64,000 bases of DNA, from NCBI RefSeq assembly GCF_036898825.1, contig NZ_JARUND010000001.1, positions 1,984,001-2,048,000 on the forward strand, given 5' to 3'. Position 1 is the stretch's first letter, and each line of letters starts with the position of its first letter. Below, piece after piece: positions 8,432-16,729 of the stretch. The notes beneath the pieces were generated by a model that saw only the letters and a list, made by a program, of their open reading frames with translations, did not search any database and had not been told where the DNA came from. Both the position numbers and the translations under genes were made by a program. This stretch comes from Streptomyces sp. B21-083 (lineage in GTDB: Bacteria; Actinomycetota; Actinomycetes; Streptomycetales; Streptomycetaceae).

Positions 8432-8959
8432 CTAGGTCAGGACCAGCCAGCGGCGGCCGTCGATGAGCTCTCGTGCCGCATCGAGGTGGCCGGCGTGGCA
8501 CGCCGTCTCGGTGATGACGTGCAGCAGGACGTCGCGCAGGGTGTGCAGGTGCGGTTCACCGAACAGGTCGTGGGGCCACCAGGCCAGGGCGGCGTCAACA
8601 GGGGTGGTGGTGATGACGGCGTCGGCGAGCTCTGCCTCCTGCCGGTATCGGTCGAGCACGTCACTGGCCGGTACTTCCGAGGCCACGTTCCAAGCTTCGT
8701 CGCCGCTCGTCAGGCCATGAATGACCTCCTCATCCCCGCCGACGACCGCACGGAACCAGAACCGCTCGACGTCCAGTGTGAGGTGCTGGACCAGCCCCAG
8801 GCAGTGCCATCCGGATGGCAGTACGGGGCGTCGCAGAGCCTCCGCGTCGAGTTCATCGAGAATGCCGAGGACGTGGCGCCTCTGCCCGTCCAAGGCCCTG
8901 AGAAGCGCTCTGACTTCGCTGTCTGGAGCCATTTCGCTCATGCTTTCGGTCACGGCCAT
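8432..8959 (-). CDS. DinB-family (DUF664) protein
   Basis: A 175-residue four-helix-bundle protein of the DinB/DUF664 group. The core shows LLRALDGQRRHVLGILDELDAEALRRP, SGWHCLGLVQHLTLDVERFW and VLLHVITETACHAGHLDAARELIDGR. The three His positions expected for metal binding are visible (QHL, LHV, HAGH). Many actinobacterial members are mycothiol-dependent transferases, so a thiol-transfer detoxification role is possible. ATG 8959 is supported by GAGGGATC upstream. A 6-bp inverted repeat lies 35-55 nt upstream of the start. Confidence 0.82.
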   Translation of the reverse strand: MAVTESMSEMAPDSEVRALLRALDGQRRHVLGILDELDAEALRRPVLPSGWHCLGLVQHLTLDVERFWFRAVVGGDEEVIHGLTSGDEAWNVASEVPASDVLDRYRQEAELADAVITTTPVDAALAWWPHDLFGEPHLHTLRDVLLHVITETACHAGHLDAARELIDGRRWLVLT

Positions 8960-8993
8960 CGAGGATCCCTCAATTCGTGCGGCGATGCTGGGC

Positions 8994-9014
8994 GTTCCCT
9001 GACATCCGGGGAAC
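8994..9014 (-). promoter_or_regulatory. inverted repeat upstream of DinB-like gene
   Basis: GTTCCC and GGGAAC are separated by nine bases and lie 35-55 nt before the DinB-like start. Spacing and position fit a dimeric repressor operator. Six-base arms can occur by chance. Confidence 0.3.
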
Positions 9015-9111
9015 ACAGTTGACGGGAGGCCGACGCAACCGCGCGCGCCGCAGAGACGGCGTCGGCGCCGGGGCCTTCCGGACTCGGGCAGCGGCAGCGG
9101 CCCGGTGTCCG

Positions 9112-10278
9112 TCACTTCTCGGGCGGCGGGCCCTCTTCCGTCTTGGGGCTGGTCTTCGCGTGGGTCCGCAGCCGGGACGTCACGTCCTCCGGGGGCAGGA
9201 AGCGCGACCAGCGTTCCGGGAACTCGGAGGGCATGTCGCAGTCGTCGGGGTCGTCGTCGGCGTCGTCATGGTGCTCGTGGGAGTGGACGACGGCCATCCG
9301 GGCGATGTACTCGGCGGCCTCCTCCTCACGGATCCGTTCGTTGGCCGCGCGGGCGGCGGCGGTGGCGGCGGCCGGCCAGACGCGGTCGATCGCCGCGTTG
9401 ACGGCGGCCCCGACAAGCACCGCGAACGCGGACACCCCGACCCACAGCAGGACGGCGACGGCCGCGGCGAGCGAACCGTAGATCGTGGCGCCCTCGATCG
9501 TCTTGGTCAGGTAGATACGCAGCAGGAAGCTGCCGAAGACCCACATCGCGAGGGCCATCAGCGCGCCCGGGACGTCCTCGATCCACGGTGAGCGCACCGG
9601 GACGGATACGTGGAACAGCGTCGTGAGGAACGCGATGGACAGCAGGATGACGACAGGCCAGTACAGGACCTGGACGAGCGTCTCCGACCACGGCAGGACG
9701 TTCAGCACGGCGTCCGGGCCCGCCACCATCAGCGGCAGGGCGACCGAGCCGATCAGCAGCGCCACGACGAACAGCACGAAGGCGACGAGCCGGGTCTTGA
9801 CGATGCCTCGGACGCCGTCGAGGCCGTACATGACGGTGATGGTGTCGATGAAGACGTTCACCGCGCGCGAGCCGGACCAGAGGGCGAACAGGAACCCTAT
9901 GGAGATGACGTCGGGCCGGCCGCCCTTCATCACGTCGTTCAGGATCGGCCGGGCGATCTCGGCGACGCCCTTGTCTGAAAGGACCGTGCGGGACGCCTCC
10001 AGGAGGTTGGTCTCCAGGCTGGTGATGGTGTCGGTGCCGGTCCAGTCGTCGACGTAGCCGAGCAGCCCGATGAGGCTCAGCAGCAGGGGCGGCACGGACA
10101 GCAGCGTGAAGAACGCCGCTTCCGCCGCCAGACCCAGGATCCGGTACTCGACGCACGAGTTGACGGTGTCCTTCAGCAACAGCCACGCGGTCCTGCGCTT
10201 GGACACGTTCCGGTAGAGGGCGCGCGCGCGGTGGAGTCGGCCGCTGGGGCTCTCGGGAAGTTCACTTGCTGCCTGCAC
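9112..10278 (-). CDS. YihY/BrkB-family inner-membrane protein
   Basis: A 388-residue integral membrane protein with six predicted helices. The BrkB/YihY core runs from about residue 30 (AAEAAFFTLLSVPPLLLSLIGLLGY) to about 315, with the conserved Gly/Ser-rich segment ALWSGSRAVNVFIDTITVMYGL and IYGSLAAAVAVLLWVGVSAFAVLVGAAVNAA. The cytoplasmic C-terminal tail is long and charged, with an acidic His-rich patch (HSHEHHDDADDDPDDCD) that could bind metal. The molecular function of this family is not settled. The GTG start has TACCGT six bases upstream and no RBS, so the transcript is probably leaderless. Confidence 0.9.
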   Translation of the reverse strand: MQAASELPESPSGRLHRARALYRNVSKRRTAWLLLKDTVNSCVEYRILGLAAEAAFFTLLSVPPLLLSLIGLLGYVDDWTGTDTITSLETNLLEASRTVLSDKGVAEIARPILNDVMKGGRPDVISIGFLFALWSGSRAVNVFIDTITVMYGLDGVRGIVKTRLVAFVLFVVALLIGSVALPLMVAGPDAVLNVLPWSETLVQVLYWPVVILLSIAFLTTLFHVSVPVRSPWIEDVPGALMALAMWVFGSFLLRIYLTKTIEGATIYGSLAAAVAVLLWVGVSAFAVLVGAAVNAAIDRVWPAAATAAARAANERIREEEAAEYIARMAVVHSHEHHDDADDDPDDCDMPSEFPERWSRFLPPEDVTSRLRTHAKTSPKTEEGPPPEK

Positions 10279-10284
10279 ACCCTA

Positions 10285-10290
10285 ACGGTA
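10285..10290 (-). promoter_or_regulatory. -10-like box, leaderless start of BrkB gene
   Basis: On the minus strand TACCGT lies six bases before the GTG start codon and matches TAnnnT. No Shine-Dalgarno sequence is present, so the transcript should begin at or next to the start codon. Confidence 0.4.
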
Positions 10291-10764
10291 TCGGGCGGGC
10301 GCCACCCCTCTCACCCTCCGGTACCCCGGTCACGGCGCAGCGCCCGTGGGCCGCTCTCTTCCCTCCGCTCCCGTGACGCGGCAGAAAACGAGGAGAAACC
10401 CAGCGGAAACCTGGCGGAACGATACGGCAGGTAAATCGAATATTATTTCTGTCATGCCCTCGGCGGCCATTTTCCGGCGCTCGTAAACGGAATGCCGCCC
10501 GGCAGTTACACCTGCCCTGCGGAAAGCTTCCTGGTGAGGCGGGCGAACACACAGTCGCTATCTGTACGAAAAGTCGTGACTCTGTAACAGGAAAGCGACA
10601 TTACGCCGAGCGACCTTGACCCCCTCATAATCAGGTCGAAACAATTCGGATTGCATTCGCCGGGGCACACCCGCCCAAGAGAGTGCGACGTAAGACCACA
10701 CGGGGGCATCCGGGCCCCGACCAAGCCCGACCGAGCCGCGTTGCCCGTGATCCGCGTGATCCGT

Positions 10765-10790
10765 AAAAAAACCCGCACGACAACGTGCGG
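10765..10790 (-). terminator. intrinsic terminator with U-tract, minus strand
   Basis: Read on the minus strand, CCGCAC pairs with GTGCGG around the loop GTTGTC, and G plus seven T residues follow. This is a textbook Rho-independent terminator, unusual in this GC-rich genome. No annotated minus-strand gene lies upstream (10791-10964), which suggests an unrecognised short transcript. Confidence 0.65.
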
Positions 10791-10831
10791 ATCGACGACT
10801 TGCCGCACACCGCGCTCATCGACAGTCTCCG

Positions 10832-10853
10832 CTCGTACGTCACTCGTACGTCA
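10832..10853 (+). repeat. tandem 11-mer CTCGTACGTCA, two copies
   Basis: Two perfect head-to-tail copies occur about 110-130 bp upstream of the gene at 10965. Each includes the palindrome CGTACG, so the pair could be a double operator. Confidence 0.6.
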
Positions 10854-10964
10854 TTCGATTCGCACACCATTCCTCATATCACGTCAACTGTCGCTCCCGT
10901 CCACAGCCGCACCACGGACGCACAGCGGACGTGAAATCCATCGCGCCAATTCACGGAGCGACCC

Positions 10965-11603
10965 ATGCCTTTACCAAGGTTTGCCTCGCGATCCCGGCCC
11001 TCCCAGTCGAACCGATTTTCCGCCGGAGGTCCGGCGGTTCTCACACGGGAAAACGGGGTATCGGCACCACGCATCGCCGGAGTGGACGTTGCCCGCGGCC
11101 TCGCCCTGCTCGGGATGTTCTCCGTGCACGTCTTCGGTGCGTTCGAGCCCGCCGAGTCACCGACGGTGGCCTGGCAGTTGGCGGGCGGCCGGTCCTCGGC
11201 GACCTTCGCACTGGTGGCCGGGGTCGGCCTGGCCTTCACCACCGGCGGCCGTACGCCCCGGGTCGGCCGCGGCTCACTCGCCGCCGTCACCGCCCGGGCG
11301 CTGACCGTCGGTGTGATCGGGCTGCTGCTGGGCTACGCCGCCGACGCGGGCGACCTCGGCGTCGACGTCATCCTCGTCTTCTACGCCCTGCTGTTCCTGC
11401 TCGCCCTGCCCCTGCTGACCCTGCGGGCACGGACCCTGGGCTGCGTCGCCCTCGCTCTGGGCGTGGTCGCGCCGTTCCTCGTCCACATTCTGCGGGGGGT
11501 GCTGCCCGAACCCGCCTTCGACGGTGATCCGACGCTCCAGGACGTGGCCACCGACCCGGCAGGCCTCCTCGGCGATCTTCTCGTCCACGGGAGGTCCTGG
11601 TAG
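10965..11603 (+). CDS. short HGSNAT/DUF418-like membrane protein, probably truncated
   Basis: A 212-residue membrane protein. From about residue 37, RIAGVDVARGLALLGMFSVHVFG matches the opening of the heparan-alpha-glucosaminide acetyltransferase/DUF418-type family, and about five hydrophobic helices follow. Relatives usually have about 350-420 residues and 10-11 helices. Here the protein stops after DLLVHGRSW, where others continue with DLL.TG.YP, so the C-terminal half is missing. GGAG six bases before ATG 10965 supports the start. A 3' hairpin follows. It lies immediately before the Dap/poly(amino acid) operon, so the truncation may mark that cluster's boundary. Confidence 0.7.
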   Translation: MPLPRFASRSRPSQSNRFSAGGPAVLTRENGVSAPRIAGVDVARGLALLGMFSVHVFGAFEPAESPTVAWQLAGGRSSATFALVAGVGLAFTTGGRTPRVGRGSLAAVTARALTVGVIGLLLGYAADAGDLGVDVILVFYALLFLLALPLLTLRARTLGCVALALGVVAPFLVHILRGVLPEPAFDGDPTLQDVATDPAGLLGDLLVHGRSW

Positions 11604-11617
11604 CGGGGGCGGCCCGG

Positions 11618-11658
11618 GAGGCCCGGGCGTGGGAACCCGGACGCGGAAGGCGGGCCTC
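11618..11658 (+). terminator. hairpin after truncated membrane gene
   Basis: GAGGCCCG (11618-11625) and CGGGCCTC (11651-11658) form a perfect 8-bp stem around a 25-nt GC-rich apical part, 15 bases after the stop codon. Confidence 0.5.
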
Positions 11659-11693
11659 GGGGACCCCGCCCGATCCGCCGGTCCACCGATCCG

Positions 11694-11747
11694 AACCAGC
11701 TAAACCATCTCAGCCAACCGCACCAGTCGCACCAGTCGCACGAAGCG
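11694..11747 (+). repeat. degenerate 9-bp tandem repeat before the Dap operon
   Basis: Successive nonamers (aaccagcta, aaccatctc, agccaaccg, caccagtcg, caccagtcg, cacgaagcg) keep a strict 9-bp period. Only the central two are identical. The array ends about 35 bp before the GTG at 11781, so it lies in the promoter or leader of the biosynthetic operon. Confidence 0.65.
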
Positions 11748-11780
11748 AAAGCCAGGACCAGCACCGCTAGGGAGCTCATT

Positions 11781-14354
11781 GTGGGGGGAAAAGTGGGGGG
11801 AAATCCGATCGAGTTGGCGTCCGTACCGCCGACCGATCCGACCAGGCACACGTCCGGCGCCGGGGGCGGCACCGAACGGATCCTCGCCGAGGTGCTCGCG
11901 GGTGTCGTGAAGAGCGACCACATCCCGCTGGACAGCCACTTCTTCGACGATCTCGGCGCCAACTCGCTGGTCATGGCGCACTTCTGCGCCCGGGTCAGGA
12001 AGCGCGACGATCTGCCGTCGGTGTCGATGAAGGACGTGTACGGCCATCCGACGATCCGGAGTCTGGCGGCGGCGCTGACCGACGCCCCGACCGAGGCGCC
12101 CGTCGCACCGCCGGCCGAGGCCCCGGCGCCCGGCAGCACCTCGCGCTATGTCCTGTGCGGGGCAGCGCAGTTGCTGATCTTCGCCGCGTACTGTTTCCTC
12201 GCCGGGCTCGTCACGGTCGATGGCTACCAGTGGATCAGCGCCGGTTCGGGGGCCGTTGACGTCTATCTGCGGTCGGTCGTGTTCGGCGGCGCCGTGTTCG
12301 CCGGGATGTGCGTGCTGCCGGTGGTCGCCAAGTGGGTGCTGGTCGGCCGGTGGCAGGTGACCGAGTTCCCCGTCTGGGGTCTCGCCTATCTGCGCTTCTG
12401 GACGGTCAGGGCCCTGCTGCACGCCAACCCGATGCGCCTGTTCGCCGGCAACCCGCTCTACGTGCTCTACCTGCGGGCGCTCGGTGCGCGGATCGGCAAG
12501 GGCGTCACGATCCTCTCCCCCGCCCTCCCGGTCTGCACCGACCTGCTCACGGTCGGCGCGAACACGGTCATCCGCAAGGACTCCTACTTCCTGTGCTACC
12601 GGGTCGTCGCCGGACGCGTCCGGACCGGTCCGGTCACTCTCGGCAGGAACGTCCACGTCGGTGAGAAGACCGTCCTCGACATCGGTACGTCGATGGGCGA
12701 CGGGTCGCAACTCGGTCACGCCTCCGCGCTGTTCGAGGGCCAGACAGTGCCTGCGGGTCTGCGCCGGCACGGCTCGCCCGCGCAGCCCACGGACGTGGAC
12801 TACGTACGGATCCCCGAGGCCCACTGCTCCACCGTCCGACGGGCCGCCTACGGCTTCGTGAGCCTCCTCCAACTCCTGCTGGTGTACGTGCCGTTGGCGG
12901 CCGGTGGCGGGTTCCTGCTGCTCGACCTGGCACCCCGCCTCAAGGCACTGGTCGACCCGGACCTGGCCGACCTGACCTCCGTCCGCTTCTACGCCGAAGC
13001 CGTGGGCCTGTCCCTGGCACTCTTCGGCGCCGGGATCGTCGTCGGAGCCGTGACCGTGTCCGTGGTCCCCCGGCTGCTGAACCTGGCGATCCGGCCCGGC
13101 CAGGTCTATCCGCTGTACGGCCCGCACTACTCGGCGCAGCGGGCCGTCGCCCGTCTGACCAACCTCAAGTTCTTCAAGTGGCTGTGCGGCGACAGCTCGT
13201 TCATCGTCCACTATCTGCGGGCCATCGGTTACGACCTCTCGCACGTCGAACAGACCGGCTCCAACTTCGGTACAGAGGTGGGGCACGAGAACCCGTACCT
13301 GGTCTCCGTGGGCCGCGGCACGATGGTCGCGGACGGGCTGTCGGTCCTCAACGCCGACTACTCCGCCACCTCCTTCCGCGTCTCGCGGGCGTCGATCGGA
13401 GCGCACAGCTTCCTCGGCAACCACATCGCGTACCCCGCCGGGGGCCGCACCGGTGAGAACGTGCTCCTCGCGACCAAGGTGATGGTGCCGCTCGACGGCG
13501 AACTGCGCGAGAACGTCGGCCTGTTGGGCTCACCCTCCTTCGAGATCCCACGGTCGGTGGAGCGCGACAGCAGCTTCGACCATCTCCGTGAGGGCGACGA
13601 GTCGCAGCGCCGGCTCGCCGCGAAGAACCGCTACAACCTGCGCTCGATGGGCCTGTTCCTGTTCGTCCGCTGGCTGCACTCCCTCCTCCTGACGGTGCTC
13701 GGCTTCGCCGCCCTCGCCGTCCACGGCACACACGGCGTAGCCGCCGGCGCGCTGGTCGGCGCCTCCCTGGTCCTCGGGCTCGCGCTCACCGCCGGGTACT
13801 ACGTGCTGGTCGAGCGGCTCATCACCCGGTTCCGGCGGCTGGTACCACGGTTGGTGTCCATCTACGACCCGCACTTCTGGTGGCAGGAACGACTGTGGAA
13901 GGTGCCCGTCGACTTCCTCGTCGTGTTCAACGGGACGCCGTTCAAGAACCTCCTGTGGCGGCTGATGGGCGTCCGCGTCGGACGCCGGGTCTTCGACGAC
14001 GGCGCCGTCATCACCGAGCGCACACTCACCACGATCGGCGACGACTGCACGCTCGGCGCCCACAGCAAGATCCAGGCCCACTCGCAGGAGGACGGCACCT
14101 ACAAGTCCGACCACATCGTCCTCGGCGCGGGCGTCACGCTCGGCACCGGCGCACTCGTCCACTACGGCGTGACGATGGGCGACGGCTCCCAACTCGCCCC
14201 GGACTCCTTCCTGATGAAGGGCGAGGACGTGCCGTGCCTGGCCCGCTGGGGCGGCAACCCGGCGGTGGCCCTGCGCAGCGACCAGATCGCACCCGGCACG
14301 GACAACACGCACATCGCACGCATCGCACCGACAGCAACGGGGGCAGTCCTGTGA
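11781..14354 (+). CDS. carrier + Pls/PosA-type tandem membrane condensation protein
   Basis: An 857-residue protein resembling the C-terminal part of epsilon-poly-L-lysine synthetase (Pls/PosA-type NRPS). Residues 30-100 form a peptidyl-carrier domain with phosphopantetheine Ser62 in DDLGANSL. Six membrane helices lie near 123-145, 165-190, 357-382, 407-432, 624-648 and 652-678. They separate three soluble repeats (about 195-345, 445-595, 690-845) with left-handed hexapeptide-like stretches, for example IGKGVTILSP, IGAHSFLGNHIAY and IVLGAGVTLGTGALVHYG. In Pls such tandem domains catalyse iterative amide formation between free and carrier-bound monomer. Here the adenylation domain is absent and supplied by the next gene, whose GTG overlaps this stop by four bases. 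GTG 11781 has GGGAG upstream; GTG 11793 is an alternative. Confidence 0.88.
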   Translation: MGGKVGGNPIELASVPPTDPTRHTSGAGGGTERILAEVLAGVVKSDHIPLDSHFFDDLGANSLVMAHFCARVRKRDDLPSVSMKDVYGHPTIRSLAAALTDAPTEAPVAPPAEAPAPGSTSRYVLCGAAQLLIFAAYCFLAGLVTVDGYQWISAGSGAVDVYLRSVVFGGAVFAGMCVLPVVAKWVLVGRWQVTEFPVWGLAYLRFWTVRALLHANPMRLFAGNPLYVLYLRALGARIGKGVTILSPALPVCTDLLTVGANTVIRKDSYFLCYRVVAGRVRTGPVTLGRNVHVGEKTVLDIGTSMGDGSQLGHASALFEGQTVPAGLRRHGSPAQPTDVDYVRIPEAHCSTVRRAAYGFVSLLQLLLVYVPLAAGGGFLLLDLAPRLKALVDPDLADLTSVRFYAEAVGLSLALFGAGIVVGAVTVSVVPRLLNLAIRPGQVYPLYGPHYSAQRAVARLTNLKFFKWLCGDSSFIVHYLRAIGYDLSHVEQTGSNFGTEVGHENPYLVSVGRGTMVADGLSVLNADYSATSFRVSRASIGAHSFLGNHIAYPAGGRTGENVLLATKVMVPLDGELRENVGLLGSPSFEIPRSVERDSSFDHLREGDESQRRLAAKNRYNLRSMGLFLFVRWLHSLLLTVLGFAALAVHGTHGVAAGALVGASLVLGLALTAGYYVLVERLITRFRRLVPRLVSIYDPHFWWQERLWKVPVDFLVVFNGTPFKNLLWRLMGVRVGRRVFDDGAVITERTLTTIGDDCTLGAHSKIQAHSQEDGTYKSDHIVLGAGVTLGTGALVHYGVTMGDGSQLAPDSFLMKGEDVPCLARWGGNPAVALRSDQIAPGTDNTHIARIAPTATGAVL

Positions 14355-16693
14355 ACACCATTCCACGCTGGACATCCGACCAGGCGCCGGGCACGCCCGA
14401 GCAGGCGCGGTACGCGTCGTACGAAGTCCCGCTCGACGCCGGTCTGTTGAGGTCGGCCTCGTTCGAGTCCGCGCTGCTCGCCGCGCACGCCAAGGTCCTC
14501 GCCATGCTCTCCGGGGAGCGGGAGGTCACCACCGGGTACGTGGCGGTGAAGGGCGAACGGCCCGTGGCCCGCCGGATGGTGGTCGGCCCCGGCTCCTGGC
14601 GGGAGCTGCTGGCGCTGACGGACCTCGCCGACGAGCCGGACAAAGCGTTGTACGAGACCGTGCTCGACCCGCACGGCGGTGAACCCGGCGAACCCGGCGA
14701 ACCCGGAGCCGACGGCACCGTGCTGCACGTGAGCGTCGGCGAGCACACCCTGCGGGTGCACCACCGCACCGATGTCCTCGACGCCGGCGCCGCCGCCCGG
14801 ATCGCCGGCTACCACCTCACCGCGCTTTCCCTGATGACCGCCGAACCGGACGCCGACCACGAACGGCACAGTCTGCTGTCGGAAGACGAACTCGCCTTCC
14901 AGCTCCACGGGTTGGCAGGTCCGGACCGTGAACTCCCGGACCGACGGGTGCACGAGCTGTTCGAGGAGCGGGTGCGCAAGCACCCGGACGCGGTCGCGGC
15001 CGTGCAGGGTGGAACGGAGTGGACCTACCGGCAGCTCAACTCCCGGGCGAACCAGCTCGGTCGGGCTCTGCTGGCCCGGGGGCTGACCCGCGAGGGTGTC
15101 GTCGCCGTGGTCACCGAGCGCAACCTCGACTGGATGGCCGCCGTGCTCGGCGTGCTCAAGGCGGGCGGTGTCTATCTGCCGGTGGAGCCGCACTTCCCGG
15201 CCGAGCGCATCGCCGCCACCCTGACCCGCGCCGAGTGCGCGTTCGTCGTCACGGAACACGGCAGCACCACGACGCTCGACGGCACGGGCCTGCACGTACC
15301 GAGACTGTACGTCGACGAGATCCGGGCGGAAGGGCACGCCGACGACGACCTCGGGGTGGGGGTCGGCGCGGATCAACTGGCGTACATCTACTTCACCTCC
15401 GGGTCGACCGGTGAGCCCAAGGGCGCGATGTGCGAGCACGCGGGCTTCGTCAACCACGTCCTCGCCAAACTGGAGGATCTCGACGTCGGCGAGGGACAGG
15501 TGGTCGCGCAGACCGCTCCCCAGTGCTTCGACATCTCACTGTGGCAGCTGGTGTCCGCGCTGCTCGTCGGCGGCCGGACCCTGCTGGTCGCGCAGGACGT
15601 GATCCTGGACGTGCCCCGGTTCGTGGACACGATCGTGGACGGCGAGGTCAACGTGCTCCAGATCGTGCCGTCGTATCTCGAAGCCGTACTGGCCGAGTTG
15701 GAACGGCGTCCGCGCCAACTGCCCGCACTGCACTGCGTGTCCGTCACCGGTGAGGCGGTCAAGCGGGAGCTGGTGCAGCGCTGGTTCGCCGCCCAGCCCA
15801 GCATCAGGGTCGCCAACGCCTATGGTCTGACCGAGACTTCGGACGACACCAACCACGAGGTGATGGACCGGGTGCCGGACGGGTCCCGCGTCCCGCTCGG
15901 CCGGCCCGTGCGCAACGTACGCGTGTACGTCGTCGACGAACACCTCGCGCCCGTGCCGCTCGGGGCGCCCGGGGAGATCGTGTTCTCCGGGGTGTGCGTC
16001 GGGCGCGGATATGTCAACGACCCCGAGCGCACGGCGGCGGCGTTCACCCTGAACCCGTACCGGCCCGGTGAGCGGCTCTACCGCAGCGGTGACCACGGTC
16101 GCTGGCTGCCCGACGGCAAACTGGAGTTCCTCGGGCGCCGGGACACCCAGGTCAAACTGCGGGGCTTCCGCATCGAGATCGGCGAGATCGAGAACGCGCT
16201 GCTGCGGGTGCCCGGGGTCCGGGACGGCGCCGTGGTGGTCGTGCGGGGCGCGCGACTGGCGGCGTTCTGCACCGGCGCCGAACTCACCTCCGTACAGGCC
16301 CGGTTGGCGGAGTCGCTGCCCGCGTACATGGTCCCGGCGGCCGTGCACTGGCGGGAGCGGTTGCCACTCACCGCCAACGGCAAGACCGACCGCAGGACCC
16401 TCACCGCTCTCGCGGAGGAACTCGCCTCCGCCGAGGAAGGTGCCGGGGACGGCCTGCGGGGGCCGGAGACCGCCGGGGAGCGGCGCCTGGCCGTCGCCTG
16501 GGCCGAGGTGCTCGGCGTACCGGCGGACCGGGTCGGCCGGTACGACCACTTCTTCGACCGCGGCGGCACCTCGCTGTCGGCTGTCCGGCTCGCGATCGCC
16601 CTGAACCGGGCGATCACCCTCAAGGACGTCGTCCGCCATCCGGTCCTCGCGGACCTGGCCGAGCAGCTCGACACGCCGGCCGCGACCGCCTGA
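14351..16693 (+). CDS. NRPS adenylation-carrier protein for a basic amino acid (Dap predicted)
   Basis: A 780-residue protein. Residues about 1-190 look like a decayed C-terminal piece of a condensation domain (LRVHHRTDVLDAGAAARIAGYH). The adenylation domain (about 200-690) has its motifs intact: YFTSGSTGEPKG, CFDISLW, NAYGLTET, YRSGDHGRWLPDG, GRRDTQVKLRGFRIE, LTANGKTDRR. The carrier domain has FFDRGGTSL with Ser741. Hand alignment to GrsA numbering gives specificity residues D-I-W-Q-S-T-A-D-D-K, whose two acidic residues in the pocket suit a substrate with a second amino group. Together with sbnA/sbnB homologues downstream, the predicted monomer is L-2,3-diaminopropionate. A 9-bp in-frame repeat encodes GEPGEPGEPG near residue 112. 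Coupled to the gene upstream by a GTGA overlap. Confidence 0.88.
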   Translation: MNTIPRWTSDQAPGTPEQARYASYEVPLDAGLLRSASFESALLAAHAKVLAMLSGEREVTTGYVAVKGERPVARRMVVGPGSWRELLALTDLADEPDKALYETVLDPHGGEPGEPGEPGADGTVLHVSVGEHTLRVHHRTDVLDAGAAARIAGYHLTALSLMTAEPDADHERHSLLSEDELAFQLHGLAGPDRELPDRRVHELFEERVRKHPDAVAAVQGGTEWTYRQLNSRANQLGRALLARGLTREGVVAVVTERNLDWMAAVLGVLKAGGVYLPVEPHFPAERIAATLTRAECAFVVTEHGSTTTLDGTGLHVPRLYVDEIRAEGHADDDLGVGVGADQLAYIYFTSGSTGEPKGAMCEHAGFVNHVLAKLEDLDVGEGQVVAQTAPQCFDISLWQLVSALLVGGRTLLVAQDVILDVPRFVDTIVDGEVNVLQIVPSYLEAVLAELERRPRQLPALHCVSVTGEAVKRELVQRWFAAQPSIRVANAYGLTETSDDTNHEVMDRVPDGSRVPLGRPVRNVRVYVVDEHLAPVPLGAPGEIVFSGVCVGRGYVNDPERTAAAFTLNPYRPGERLYRSGDHGRWLPDGKLEFLGRRDTQVKLRGFRIEIGEIENALLRVPGVRDGAVVVVRGARLAAFCTGAELTSVQARLAESLPAYMVPAAVHWRERLPLTANGKTDRRTLTALAEELASAEEGAGDGLRGPETAGERRLAVAWAEVLGVPADRVGRYDHFFDRGGTSLSAVRLAIALNRAITLKDVVRHPVLADLAEQLDTPAATA

Positions 16694-16729
16694 CGACGGA
16701 CGCGCCGCCACCCCGAAAGGAACGACACC

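Larger units (their letters stand above)
10291..10964. other. 674-bp gene-free region
   Basis: No protein gene is supported. The DNA is locally less GC-rich than its neighbours (AT-rich patch at about 10431-10460). It holds a dyad CGACCT/AGGTCG (10611-10638), a minus-strand intrinsic terminator with a U-tract (10765-10790) and tandem 11-mers (10832-10853). It could encode a small RNA and the promoter of the gene at 10965. Confidence 0.5.

Noticed and set aside
10631..10870. Minus-strand frame with several Cys across the intrinsic terminator
   Set aside because: It runs straight through the stem and U-tract, so transcription would end inside it, and no RBS is visible.
14351..14920. Complete condensation domain at the start of the adenylation protein
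   Set aside because: The HHxxxDG active-site motif and most of the domain are missing; only C-terminal-like segments remain.
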